Below, in pieces: positions 1 through 11,652 of a stretch of DNA of 64,000 bases. The position numbers were made by a program, and so were the translations under genes. The stretch lies in assembly GCF_030272615.1 (NCBI RefSeq), contig NC_081413.1:142201872-142265871 (forward strand), given 5' to 3'. This stretch comes from Cryptomeria japonica (taxonomy: Eukaryota > Streptophyta > Pinopsida > Cupressales > Cupressaceae). Numbering within the stretch: the first letter of the stretch is position 1; every line of letters starts with the position of its first letter. A model generated the notes under the pieces. That model was not told where the DNA came from. It worked only from the letters and a program-made list of their open reading frames with translations, and ran no database searches.

Positions 1-2
1 AG

Positions 3-3000
3 AAGAATAAGGACAAATCTTGTTATGCTGCTGATGAAGGAGTAACTGATGATTCTGATGAGGATCCGGTAGACAATGGATGAGTTTTTGTTGCTATAAT
101 AGAAGATCAACCAACACCTGCATTGTAACCAGTAGAACAGGCCTTGGTAGCAAAAATTGAAGTAAAGGATGAATGGATCATTGATTCAGGATGTTCACAT
201 CACATGACTGGTGACAAAAGTAAATTCTTGAACTTTCAAGAATATAATGAAGGTCCAGTAAGATTTGGAGATGAAAAAGCTTGTTCAATAAAAGGTAAGG
301 GTTCAATATCTCTTGATGGTAAGCATAACACTGAAAATGTTTACTATGTTGAAGGTTTAAAACATAATCTTATGAGTGTTGGTCAATTAGTTGAGAAAGG
401 ATTTCAGTTACAGTTCAAAAATGGTAAATACAAAATTATGAACAGAACTGGTTTAGAAATTGCAAACGGTAATCAGACTAGAGGTAATATCTTTCATTTG
501 AATAATAGTGAAAAGACATGCTTGATTGCACACATTGATGAAAGTTGGTTATGGCATAAGAGACTCTGTCATGTAAATTTTGATTGTATGGTAAAAATTA
601 GTACTACTAAGGCAATCAGAGATTTACCTAAAATTGTCAAACCTCACAATATAGTATGTAAGGAATGTCAATTTGGAAAACAGGTTAGAGCTAGTTTCAA
701 AAGTATTCTAGAGAAATCAAATAATGCTCTTGATTTAATTCATACTGATTTATGTGGTCCAGCTAGAAGTAAAAGCTTACAAGGTGATAGATATTTCATG
801 CTACTCATTGATGACTACTCTAGAATGTGTTGGGTTACTTTTCTCAGAGAAAAATTAGAAGCACTTGGAAAGTTTAAACTATTCAAAGCAATGGTTGAAA
901 ATGAAACCGGTAAGAAAATCAAATGTTTAAGATCAGATCAAGGAGGTGAATTTACATCTAAGGAATTTAATGCATTCTGTGAAGTGAATGGAATTAGAAG
1001 ACAGCTATCAGCACCTCAGACACCACAACAGAATGGAGTTGTTGAAAGGAAAAATAGAACTATCTTGGATGCAACAAGAAGTATGTTATCAGAAGCAAAC
1101 TTACCACATGTATACTGGAGAGAGGTGGTAAGTACAACGGTCTATACATTCAACAAAGTTCACATCAAAGGTGAAACTAGTAAGACCCCTCATGAACTAT
1201 GGTTTGGCATTACTCCTACTCTTAAATATTTTAGAATTTTTGGAAGTAAATGCTATATTAGAAGAGATGAGTATATTGGAAAATTTGATCCTAGAAGTGA
1301 TGAAGGAATATTTCTTGGTTATTCATCTAAGAGAAAAGCATACAGATGTTTTAACAGAAGATTGCAGAAAATTGTTGAAAGCACAAATGTAAAAATTGAT
1401 GAACAATTCAGAGGAACTTCAAGGTATATGGATTTTGAACCGGCAACAGAAATTTTGTCAAATGAATCTACACTGAACCCACCGACACAGAATGAAGATC
1501 CAGTTACACCGGTATCATCTGAAAATTCCACAGTAACTGAGGAACAACAACAAACAAAGACACCCCGGTATGTAAGATTGAATCATTCTGAAGATCAGAT
1601 AATTGGAAACAAATATAGAGGAGTTATGACAAGAGGAAGATTGGAAAATGAAGAGGTATGCCTTATTTCTCAAATTGAACCATCATCAATTAATGAGGCA
1701 TGTGAAGATAAATTTTGGATTAAAGTTATGGAAGAAGAATTAGAACAGATTGAGAAGAATAACACTTGGACATTAGTTCCCCGGCCTAAAGATAAAAATG
1801 TTATTGGAACCAAATGGGTATTTAGAAACAAACTTAATGAAGATGGCAAAATAATCAGAAATAAAGCAAGACTAGTGTGTAAGGGATATTCTCAAAAACA
1901 AGAAATTGATTATAATGAAACCTTTGCATTGGTAGCCAGAATTGAGGCAGTTAGATTATTCTTAGCTTTTGTAGCTCATAAGAACTACAAAGTATATCAG
2001 ATGGATATTAAATGTGCATTTTTGAATGGAATCCTTGAAGAAGAGGTTTACATTGAACAACCTGATGGATTTTCTTTAACAGAAGACAAAGATATGGTTT
2101 GTAGGCTAAAGAAAGCTTTGTATGGGTTGAAGCAAGCTCCAAGAGCTTGGTATGCAAGATTAGATAAGTACCTTTTGAAGATTGGTTTTTCTAAAGGTAT
2201 TGAAGACAGTAATTTATATTGTAAAGTGACTAATGATGACATCTTGGTTATAGAAGTTTTTGTTGATGATATAATCTTTGGAGGAGAAGATGGATTATGT
2301 AAAGATTTCTCTATCAAAATGCAACAAGAATTTGAAATGTCTATGATAGGAGAAGTAAAATTCTTTTTAGGATTGCAAATTTCATAGAGTGACAAAGGTA
2401 TATTCTTGAGTCAATCAAATTACTTAAAGGAGCTACTTAAGAAATTTGGGATGGAGAACTCTAAACCGGTAAGTACACCTATGACTACAAATGACAAATT
2501 ATCACTAAGAGATGCATCAACACCTATTAATCCAACCAGGTACAAATCTATGATAGGAGGTTTACTGTATTTAACACAAACAAGACCAAATATTATGAAT
2601 GCAGTATGTATTGTTTCAAGATTTTAAAGTAATCCTAAGGAAAATCATGAATCAACAGTAAAAAGGATTTTTCGGTACTTACAAGGCACTACAAATCTTG
2701 GATTATGGTATCCTAGAGATGACAACTTTGAATTATGTGCATATACAGATGCAAATTGGGCAGGAGATGTAGATGACAGAAAAAGCACCACTGGCGGAGC
2801 ATTTTTCCTTGGAAACAGATTAATTTCTTGGTTAAGTAAGAAACAAAGTTGCACATCTTTATCAACAGCAGAATCAGAATATGTTGCAGCAGCAACAAAC
2901 TGTACATAGGTATTATGGCTTAAACAAATGTTAAAGGACATAAAGGTAAATTGCAAGGAACCTATAACTATCTATTGTGATAACACTGCAGCAATTGATA

Positions 3001-3212
3001 TATCCAAAAATTTGGTACTACATTCTAAAACTAAACATGTTTCTATCAAATTGAACTTTCTAAAAGAAAATGTAGAAGCAAAACAAGTCAAACTGGTTTA
3101 TGTGAACACTAAAGAGCAGATTGCAGATATTTTCACTAAACCTCTACCTAAGGAGACTTTTGAAAATCTAAGAGAACAACTTGGGGTCATACCCCCACCA
3201 GTAGATACATAG
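3..3212 (+). pseudogene. copia A gag-pol polyprotein, broken by in-frame stops
   Basis: One reading frame runs from the window edge to a terminal TAG at 3210. Domains in order: gag tail; aspartic protease with DSGCS near 183; GAG-pre-integrase with an HHCC-like zinc site (HKRLCH near 553, CKEC near 657); integrase core with its DDE triad (HTD near 745, SDQGGEF near 936, NGVVERKN near 1030); copia-type RT with AFLNG near 2018 and FVDD near 2262; RNase H with the SAESEY and KTKHV motifs between 2870 and 3040. In-frame stops are TGA 81, TAA 126, TAG 2385, TAA 2625 and TAG 2907. No frameshift is present. Four of the five stops sit where Gln (CAA/CAG) fits the surrounding motif. It cannot make a full polyprotein. 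Confidence 0.92.
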
Positions 3213-3284
3213 AGAGTTGATGTCTATCATCAACCGATAGAATTAACAAAGATATATTTTTAATCCGGCTTTAATGAGGAAGCT

Positions 3285-3566
3285 ACTTCTCAGGGGGAGT
3301 AGTTGGTATTTTGAAATTAGTTGGTATTTTGTATCTGAAAATGATTTTTATATTGCTTTGGCATTTGATGTCAAAGGGGGAGATATTGGTATGGAAAAAC
3401 ATAGAAAGGTACATGTTACTCCTAGGGGGAGAGATTGTTTATTTTGGTTTTTGAACTCTATAATGATCTTTTTGGCAGATTGTTGGTTTTTGGTATTTGG
3501 CATTTCTATTTTGGCACTTTGATGGTTTTTCCATCTTGTGTTGTCATCAATGCCAAAGGGGGAGAT
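3285..3566 (+). promoter_or_regulatory. serial polypurine tracts upstream of copia A 3' LTR
   Basis: Four GGGGGAG-type purine tracts occur near 3293, 3377, 3425 and 3557. The last (AAAGGGGGAGAT) abuts the LTR start and is the likely plus-strand primer. Three of the four are followed by text resembling the LTR start (TTGGTATTTTG or ATTGGTATGG). Reverse transcription needs only one PPT; repeated PPTs are known from Sirevirus-type copia elements. Confidence 0.7.
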
Positions 3567-4629
3567 TGTTGGTATTTTGGTATGGTTTTGTCATTCATGT
3601 CAACACCTACTAAACACTTATCAACTCTGGCACTTTGGAGATCTAGCAACATTCACCGGCAAGCAAGTGGCTAATGCACAGTCACTGGTATATGGTACAC
3701 CGATAGGATATAATGATCACCAACACTTGGAATGGCATGGAAAACACTTGGTAATGTCGAAGACGTCATTTGGACATCTTATCTTGGAGAGTTGTTTATT
3801 AGCATATTCATGTTTGCATATTTGCTATTACCGGAAAATAGGTCCAGGGTTACACCAGCAGGTTTATCTTTTCTAGATTAGCATGGCACGCTATGGAGAT
3901 GATTAATTATTGTTGTAAATGCATTAAGCTGACATGTTCAATTAGTTATTGCATCAGATATTGTATTATTTGTAAAATGATTTTATTGTAATAACTTGTA
4001 GAGGCGATCTACTAAAATTGGTCTTAGGTTATGGTATAAATGTAAGGTCTTAATTGTAAGATTGATGGAGGAATGCGAAAAAGTTTTTGTGTGAAGGTAT
4101 ATGTGAGATTAAGCAGAGCTATACACGCAGACATCATTTGAAGGAGAAGCTAGGTTTTTGTGAAAGCATATCAGAACTACATCAGTACTGAATCGAGCAT
4201 ATGAAGATGCTATTTTGAGAAATACATTCTTATTGGATTTAACCATCCAATTGTAGTTAGTGTGACTCCCATTTGTGTTTGAGCAGTGAGCTCTAGGCGC
4301 TTGGCCTTTTAGCATGTGCAGACCCCATTTATGTACACTTACTATCTACAGTAGTGTCATCTGATTGTGGGTAAGGTTTCCCACCATGGTTTTTCCCTTA
4401 TAGGGTTTCCACGTATAAATATTGGTGTTATGTGTTGTGAATGACTTTGTCTTTTAGTTTCATGCATTAATCTTTACGAGTACTGCATTTATCTATTAAA
4501 TCTATCCACTAGTATAACAGACTGTTTCACCTGTATTAAGCAGCAATTTGATTAAGTTGTTTTTGGTTTAAAATTATTAGACAACTGATTCACCCCCCCC
4601 CCCCTCTCAGTTGTCCCCAGGACCTAACA
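3567..4629 (+). repeat. 3' LTR of copia A (1063 bp)
   Basis: Starts TGTTGG right after the purine tract and ends CCTAACA, giving a short imperfect terminal inverted repeat with TG/CA ends. It contains the fixed block seen late in many plant copia LTRs: TTTTTCCC, then GGGTTTCCACGTATAAAT near 4405-4430, then GATTCACCCCCC and CTCAG near 4588-4610. The next base belongs to element C gag on the other strand, which fixes the right border. Confidence 0.88.
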
Positions 4630-5244
4630 AGTATCTCCTTCATATACACTCTGCAGCTTGTCCCAAGTTTCTTTTGTTGATGTGCAATACATGACTTGTT
4701 GGAAATTTGGCATTAAGTTGTCATAGATGTCAACCGTTTTGGCAAGGTCACTAGTAAGTGAGAAGGAGTGACTAATATGATGGCAATACACATGAGAGTG
4801 AGCAGATAGAAGGAAGTCTATCGGTACAAATGACTTGGGTCATCTACCAGTAAAGAAGACTTACCGATAAGGCATAAATTGGGATGAAGGGTATTTGTAT
4901 GTCATGAAGGTACAACAACCGGCAAACATAACAGAAAGGAGGTTTGATGGTCATACTGGTAATATAGAATAAATCGGTAGTCAACCAGGGTCGACAAAGT
5001 TTGTCAAACTAACATAGGAATCCAAGCAAAGGAGAACATCAACAAACATGATAGCTAGATGCCAGATGGAGGTACTACATAGGTCGATGGAGTGTGCATC
5101 GATGAAACAAATCTGCATGCAGGTCGGTTTTAATGAGGATCCCGCAAGTCACAGAGGATTCCAAAAGATTGCTTCTTGAGGAAGGCAAGCTAGAAAAGAA
5201 ATCACTCTAATCTTGAAAGAAGATTTGACCTTCGTACCTATTAG

Positions 5245-5637
5245 GTGAAGGAAACAATAAATCCATTAATGGTGAGTGACAGAGAAAAGAATAAATGTGT
5301 GGTGCAGAACTCCAGATTTAGAAAATGTACATTGGAATGTGAAGTTCAGTTGGTGATTGAATGTTGTCATAAAGAGCATATCTGTGAAAAGAAGATTGTA
5401 TCAGAGGAGATCGAGATTGAGATTAGAAAGGAAAACCTAACACAACACTGTTTGAATGCATTCTTGGAGGGAAACAATGGTGATAAATACATGATCTCAA
5501 AATAGAGAAAGTTGGTGCTGGAAGAGAAGAGAAAAAGGAGAAGAGAGCTTAAGTGTAGTGAAGCTTCATTTTTCCTTAGAATTTATTCTAAGAAAGTTGC
5601 AGAGTAAGTGAGAAAGAAAACCGGTGAGAGGGTTTAA
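5245..5637 (+). pseudogene. ORF remnant, first copy, unknown product
   Basis: Frame open from 5245 with one TAG at 5503 and a TAA at 5608, ending TAA 5635. It aligns residue for residue with the open copy at 6289-6627 (shared HKEHI, VSEEI, CLNAFL, KRRRELKCSE, RIYSKK, TGERV). I do not recognise the protein. It may be a chance ORF in an LTR, or a captured coding piece. Confidence 0.3.
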
Positions 5638-6288
5638 TCGGCAGTGATTGAGTACCGGTATAACTGTAGTAGGTCTAACAGTTAAGCAAATTGGTAAGGT
5701 GTGGTAGAGAAAGACAGGATCCAAGTGTGACACAATGTGTTGTGAGAGTATGAGAAAGAGAGATAAGAGAGGCCAAGAATCATCGGTAAGTGAGAAGGAG
5801 TGACCAATATGATAGAAATACACATGAGAGTGAGCAGACAAAAGGAATGCTATCGGTACATATGACTTGGGTCATCTACCGGTAAGGCATAAACTAGGAT
5901 GAAGGTTGTTTGTATGTACAGAACATAAATGAGGTTTGATGGTCATACCGGTAACATAGACTAAACTAGTAGTCAACTTGGGTTGACAAATTTTGTCAAA
6001 CTGACATAGGAATCCAAGAAAAGGAGAATGTTGACAAGCATGACAGCTGGATGCCAAGTGGAGGTACTGCACAAGTCAGTGGAGTGTGCATCGATGAAAC
6101 AAATCTACATGCAGTTGGGTTTTAACGAGGATCCCACAAATCATGGAGGATGCCAGAAGATTGCGGCTTGAGGAAGGCAAGTTGGAAAAGAAATCACTCT
6201 GATTTGCAAGAAGATTTGATCTTTGTACTAGTTAGGTGAAGGAAACAGCAAGGCCATTAATGGCGAGTGACAAAAAAAGCAGAAATGC

Positions 6289-6627
6289 ATGGTGCAAAAC
6301 TCCAAATTTAGAAAACACACATTGGAATGCAAAGTTCAGTTGGTGATTGAACGTTTTCATAAAGAGCATATCTTTGAAAATCAAATTGTATCAGAGGAGA
6401 TCCGGATCAAAACTGGAAAGGAAAACCGAACATGGCAGTGTTTGAATGCATTTTTAGTGGGAAACCATGGTGATAAATACATGAGCTTGAAACAAAGAAA
6501 GTTGATGATGGAAGACAAGAAAAAAAGGAGAAGAGAGCTTAAGTGTAGTGAAGGTTCATTTTTCTTTAGAATTTATTCTAAGAAATTTGCAGAATACGTG
6601 AGCAAGCAAACCGGTGAGAGGGTTTAA
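6289..6627 (+). CDS. 112-codon ORF, second copy, unknown product
   Basis: Open from ATG 6289 to TAA 6625. Rich in Lys, Glu and Arg, with a basic stretch KKRRRELK; no signal peptide or membrane segment. It differs from the first tandem copy at about a tenth of bases but has no indel against it over 339 bp, although the surrounding duplicate has several. That could reflect old coding constraint or chance. No family recognised; function not inferred. Confidence 0.25.
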   Translation: MVQNSKFRKHTLECKVQLVIERFHKEHIFENQIVSEEIRIKTGKENRTWQCLNAFLVGNHGDKYMSLKQRKLMMEDKKKRRRELKCSEGSFFFRIYSKKFAEYVSKQTGERV

Positions 6628-7592
6628 CTAGTAGTGATTGAGTATTGGTATAACTATAGAAGGTCTAACAATTAAGAAAACTAGTAAGGTGTGGTAGAGA
6701 AAGACAACATCCAAGTGTGACACAGTGTGTTCTGAGACTATGAGTGAGAGAGGTAACAAATGCCAAGAATCAGCGAGAGAGATCTCCCAACCAGTATTGT
6801 GAGATCTAGTGGAGAAGAAAAGACTATCAACCAATAGTAAGATATTTGATCAAGAGTTGCAGAACTCATTTGCAACAAGAAGCCTTAATTGTATCTAAAT
6901 TGTATTTCAATATATACATGCCAAGTTGGAGCTTGATGCAGGGGTTGGTGCTCCTCAGGTTGGTGCCCTGAAATAGAAGGGGTTGGTGCTCCTTGGGTTG
7001 GTGCCCTAAATCTTTGTAATCTAGTGTTTAACTTGTGAGGCTAGATTGGAGCAGTAGTCTCCTGTAGCATTTCTCACCGAGGTTTTTCCCATATTGGGTT
7101 TTCCTCGTATATCAGGTATTGTGGGTAGGTTTTGTGTGATTGACCTCTTTGGTTTCCCTTTTTCCTTTATCGGTTTGATTGTCTAGTGCTTAAGATAATA
7201 ACCGGTATTCTGAAGTTTCTTTGAAAGTCAAAAGTTTAGGAACCACTGATTCACCCCCCTCTCAGTGGTACTCTATGTTCCACATGACTTTGACAAAATG
7301 CGTATTTGATTGACCACCAAAAACTGCATTCTTAGCTTTGGCATTGTTCTCATATTCCCTTTTAGCATTAGGATCGATAGGAGGAACTTGAGGAATAGTA
7401 TAACCATTCTTCACTGACATCCCAACATCAAAGCCCAAAGAGGACAAGTAAGTTTGCATTCTTCTGCTCCATAAGGCATAGTTGGTGCCATCAAGGATAG
7501 GTGCTTTAGAGGAGGATTCATTCCTAGACATTGTGTTGACTAAGTAGGATCTACCCAAGCTACAAAAATATTTTTACTACAGGGGAACCTAG

Positions 7593-7604
7593 GCTCTGAT
7601 ACAA
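7593..7604 (-). promoter_or_regulatory. copia C primer binding site (degenerate)
   Basis: On the minus strand the bases read TTGTATCAGAGC, one change from the initiator-tRNA-Met primer site TGGTATCAGAGC used by many plant copia elements. It lies just after the LTR end and about 60 bp before the gag ATG, as expected. Confidence 0.8.
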
Positions 7605-7606
7605 AT

Positions 7607-8182
7607 TGAAGAACACAAATGGACACTGAGAGGGGGGCTGAATCTGTTTATATTAAAACTTTTAACTAGGTGTGCTAATACTATTATTGCAAATTAATTG
7701 AGAACACACACACACAAGAGAAAATCACATAACACCAGATGTATGAGGAAAATCCAATGTGGGAAAAACCTCAATGAGAAACGATGCTGGAGTCTACTGC
7801 TCCAATCCAGCTTGACAGTAAATAATAGTTTACAAAATATTTTAGGGCACCAACCCAAGGAGCACCAACCCCTGATATTTTGTGCACCAACCCCTAGTTT
7901 TGTGAGTACCTTCTCAAAGGAGCACCAACTATTGTTCAGAGTACCCACTCAGAGAAATACTATGATTGTTCAAGTTTACAATATAATGATAAAGCCCTAT
8001 TACTAATGAATTTTGTTACACTTACAGAATTCTCATATCTTGAGAATGACTCTCTCTGCCTGTTGAAGCTTTCCCTCTGTTTCTCCTCTAGTCTAAGTCC
8101 CATTAACTTCTTCTCTCTGCTATAACATTACACTATAGAATACTCTATTCTTCTCTCAACAACTATAATCAACACTTCAACA
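7607..8182 (-). repeat. 5' LTR of copia C; outer border uncertain
   Basis: The minus strand ends CTCAGTGTCC then GTTCTTCA just before the PBS. It carries GATTCAGCCCCCC, a TTTTTCCC block and GGGGTTGGTGCTCC repeats like those near 6945-7005 in the solo LTR. A candidate minus-strand start TGTTGAAG lies at 8182, but there is no second LTR or TSD in the window to prove it, and the LTR could be longer. Confidence 0.55.
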
Positions 8183-10029
8183 CACCAACCATCCATCAAC
8201 TAGTGGAGATATCTTTGTTTCCACCTTAGTCACTGTCTCAATGGCCACACCTACCAATGTCGAATCACATTCACAACTACTACTCGATTGGATTGACTCT
8301 ATACACATCAGATTTTTCTTTTTACTGCAATCTTGAATATTTTATTCAAGTCAGTTGTCTTGGAGATCTGCAACTTTGAAGATTTCATTCTATATCCTGA
8401 CTATGATCTCATACTTAGCGTCTATAGTAAATGCATCCAACCTTTCCTCTAATCATTCTTTATACTAAGTTGTTATTTTTAACAACCCCAATCTGTCTAG
8501 CAAATTTGATTTTTCCTCTGTTGATTTTTTAGCCCATAAACCATTTGTAACTTAATCCCCATTAATGCATTCTCCATCCTCTCTGAAAATTTTGACAACT
8601 ACCACACTGAAATCCACAATCATTGACTTCAGCGTATTAGATATCTTCTTCACCTAGCAAGGGAGCTATATGTCTCCACATTCTTCATCTAGATCAAATG
8701 GTCAAGGTCGATCAACCACCATATAGATCATTTTAACTATCGACATGCAGACATCTTCTGATTTAGCGTCCAAGTCATTTGGTCAATCCTGGTCAGCTGT
8801 CTATGTGGATATCTAAGTCTATTGGCTTGCAGACATAGCTGCAAAGTCAATCACAAACTTCAAGTCTATTGACAAAAATACCCTTTCATCATTTCGATAG
8901 GTTTCCTCTGATTCGCTTCGTACATGCCACATCATCGAGTCAAACTTAGTCAATGCCTAGGTGGACAATTAAGCTGCTCAGATCCATTGAACTTCATGCA
9001 TGATCTACCCATGTGGAATAAGCTTATCTTATTCTCAAGAAGCCTTATTTTTGTTTGTTAGCCCGCACCTTATTAGCATGGTCTCTCAACATATGCAGGA
9101 TAAGATTTCTTCCTTTTGTCATTGCTTGTCCTTTTCCCACACTATATTTCTTAACACTTTTCCCCCTAGTGAGATAAGCTTTGTCTTTCGCCTTGACAAG
9201 AATCTTCTTGTCTCGCAACCCTTTCCTTATCCTTGCCGAGATGCATGGGATAAGGAAGCCTTTCCTTTTTCTCTATACTCTTATCCCACGGCAATATTCT
9301 TACTATTGTGAACCCTCATGGGATAAATATTTCCTTAGTATCCTTCACTTTTTCTTTTTAGCCCGCATAGTATTTAATGTGCATCTTATCATGTGTGAGA
9401 TAAGGGAATTTGCAATCTTTCCTTTAGCTTCTTATCCCACATGATATTTGTTAGTCACTTTTGACACCATGAGATAATAGGGAACATCTCTCCACTTTGA
9501 CCTCCTTTGACTTTCTTATCCCAAACAACCAACATTGAACACTTTTGACAACACGGATAAGAAGGACCACTTTGCATAAGTTATCCCACACGACTTTTGA
9601 GGGTCACATTTGATACCGCCAGATAAGAGAGACCTCCTTGTTCATTGAAAATATTTTATCACACAAGGTCAAAACTCTCTCTCAAGTATGTCACAGGATA
9701 AGAGGATAGCTTGATTGACCAGTCAACAATGTTATCTCCTAGGGTCATTTAGTCACCATTCAAATACACCATAGAATCCTCAGATGCACATGAACCAAAC
9801 AGCTACTGCCACATGATAATAACAACACATGACTTGATGATTGTTGCCGACATGATCAATATGTGAAGACGGTGAATGTCGTTGACACCTCTGTAGAAAT
9901 TTGTCAAAATCCCTGCAGCATAATGCAACGTGTTATACACAACTGTTGCCTGCCTGCATCATTGCAACCCTTGGACACCCCTCAACATCTACCTATTTTT
10001 CTGCAACCATTGGACATCCTTTAACATTA
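8183..10029. other. no gene seen; contains GATAAG array
   Basis: No convincing coding sequence on either strand; short ORFs here lack motifs. It may be the rest of LTR C, leader DNA or an unrelated insertion. The only structure I see is the repeat array annotated at 9015-9735. Confidence 0.5.
9015..9735. repeat. irregular GATAAG / CTTATCCCAC array
   Basis: At least fourteen copies of GATAAG-like or inverted CTTATC cores occur in 720 bp, many extended as GAGATAAG or CTTATCCCAC, with intervals of about 30-145 bp. Shared flanking words are CACTTTTGACA and TTTAGCCCGCA. It looks like an old, degenerate tandem repeat. GATAAG is the core of plant I-box elements; any regulatory role is speculation. 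Confidence 0.6.
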
Positions 10030-11570
10030 ATGACAATAATTCAAATAGGGATAAACCTTCTTATGAAGTTAATCCTTCGAAGGAAGCTTTCTAACCCTTT
10101 CTTGTGACTTGGGAATGGAAGAGACACAATGTTTTACACTCTATTTGGATCAATGCTTAGACCCTCTTTAGATACAATATGTCCTTAAAATTTATCCTGA
10201 TGAGTGGCAAACACACATTTGTTGGAGTTCAAGGACACACCATATTCTTTGCACTTCTTGAATACTTTCTCTAGGTGAGAAAAAAGGTTTGCGGCATGTT
10301 TGGAGTGTACAGTGATATTATCAAGATATACAAGTAAAAATTCTTCTAGTACTCCCTTAAAGGCCATATCCATGTCTCTTTCAAAATTTGCACCTACATT
10401 TGTTTGTCCAAAAGGCATCTTATAAAAGGCATATGTGTCCCATTAAGTTGTGAATGCACTCCTGAATCGGTCTGATTCTTGGACTAGAATATGGTTATAT
10501 CGCGAGTATCCATCGAAGAATGAAAATATTTTGGAGCCACTAACTTTGGCTAAAATTTGTTCCATGGAAGGGAGGGGATAATGGTCCTTAAGAGAAACTC
10601 TATTGAAATCCCTAAAGTCTACATACAATTTGATTTCCCCATTTTTCTTCCAAAGTGGAACAAGATTAGCTACCCAAGAAGAATGCTTAATTGGAAAAAT
10701 TATGTTGGATTCTTTAAGCTTGGATAGTCCTTTTCTCATCAAAGGCTAAATTTTAGGATTTAAAGGTCTTTTATTTTGTCTAACTGGCTTAGCATTAGGA
10801 TAAAGCTCTATGGTATGCTGAGCTAAGCTAGGATCAAACCGTTTTAGATCCTCATATATAAAAGAAAATAGATTACCATATTCTTGACAAAGGTTGACAA
10901 AAATATCTTGATCTATTTGGGAACATAAATTTCCCAAATTGAGAGCTTTTCCCTACACCACGGAAATTGATTTGTAGTCTCCCTTCCTTGCGGCTAGGTT
11001 CATAGCTCTACCTTTCATTTGATCATCATTATTAAAAATACCTTCCAAGGTGATCAATACTTTGGGAAGCTTGTTATAATTAAGCTACATAATTTGATCT
11101 CCATATAGGTATTGTAGTAGGGCTTTCTTTTTGTGTGAGAATTTTTTCTCATCTTGTAGAAAATTTACAATTTGTTGATCAGAATCGAAGACCTGTCAAT
11201 TCACCTAGTTATCAGGCAGCACAAGTCTAACCACAAGTCTGATTTGATGTTCTTTCTCTACTACAATATGAGATGGAATGTCATGCTGAGTACCAACTGC
11301 TGCTAATCTATCAACATGTTTACTCTAATTTCTAGGGACACTAGAAATATTGAAGGCTTCAAACCCTTCAATTAGGCCCCATGCTCTAAGTTTATAGGAC
11401 TTGAGAAGGTTGTTCTTTGTGATGATTTGTTCCCTAACCTAATTAAGAACCAACTCGTTATCTCCATGCACATTTAAGGATTTGATCTCTCTTCTTTGTG
11501 TTGTTTGGAGACCCATAATTAAGGCTTTATACTCAACCACATTATTAGTGTAGCTAAAATTAAGTCTGAA
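10030..11570 (-). pseudogene. Ty3/gypsy pol fragment: RNase H-like domain then RT
   Basis: One minus-strand frame covers nearly all of it. Near 11560-11290 is a second-type RNase H piece (NNVVEYKALIMGL, HGDNELV, VPRN then HVDRLA). It is followed by a linker and, from 10940, the RT entry (YEDLKRFDPSLAQH), FRDFNRVSLKDHYPLP, MPFG and a YLDN box where YLDD is usual. It continues as a decayed RT end to about 10030. Stops include TAA 10443-10445 and TAG 10746-10748, plus seven or so in the upstream part. No LTR was found for it. Domain order is unusual for gypsy but recalls some plant polyproteins I know. Confidence 0.82.
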
Positions 11571-11582
11571 AGAAAAGTATTT

Positions 11583-11621
11583 ATATGTATGTATGTATAT
11601 ATATGTATGTATATTAATGTG

Positions 11622-11652
<31 letters not shown>

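Larger units (their letters stand above)
1..4629 (+). mobile_element. Ty1/copia retrotransposon A, 5' end outside window
   Basis: Gag-pol coding sequence (3-3212), a purine-tract region (3285-3566) and a 3' LTR (3567-4629) lie in the order expected for a plus-strand copia element. The 5' LTR and most of gag are left of the window. The base after the LTR end resumes a minus-strand copia gag (element C), so A is inserted into C. The 5 bases after the LTR are AGTAT; the partner copy of the target duplication would be outside the window, so it is untested. Several purine tracts before the 3' LTR recall the Sirevirus lineage; this lineage call is an inference. Confidence 0.9.
4754..6785 (+). repeat. 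about 1-kb tandem duplication inside the solo LTR
   Basis: Text starting GTAAGTGAGAAGGAGTGAC at 4754 recurs at 5786, and GGTGCAGAACTCC at 5301 recurs (one change) at 6291. The offset falls from 1032 to 990 because of about 42 bp present only in the first copy (for example near 4852-4875). The copies are roughly 10% diverged by eye. Confidence 0.85.
4697..7284 (+). mobile_element. solo copia-type LTR (2588 bp) with TSD TGACT
   Basis: Begins TGTTGGAA and ends GTTCCACA, with TGACT on both sides (4692-4696 and 7285-7289). Near the 3' end is the typical copia LTR block: TTTTTCCC, GGGTTTTCCTCGTAT, GATTCACCCCCC, CTCAG (7080-7265). It carries no gag or pol, so it is best read as a solo LTR left by LTR-LTR recombination. 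It interrupts the minus-strand gag of element C. Its length is unusual because of an internal tandem duplication of about 1 kb. Its last 350 bp resembles the LTR of C in the opposite orientation (GGGGTTGGTGCTCC repeats). Confidence 0.85.
4630..7531 (-). pseudogene. copia C gag, N-terminal part, split by a solo LTR
   Basis: Reading the minus strand from an ATG at 7531, the protein shows the copia gag start (LDGTNYALWSRRMQTYL, then NGY) down to 7285. The frame resumes at 4691 and runs to 4630 with the gag block ETWDKLQSVYEGD. Between them is the plus-strand LTR 4697-7284; removing it and one TGACT copy restores the frame across the join. To the left, element A interrupts gag again. So C is older than both insertions. 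The rest of C would be left of the window. Confidence 0.88.
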
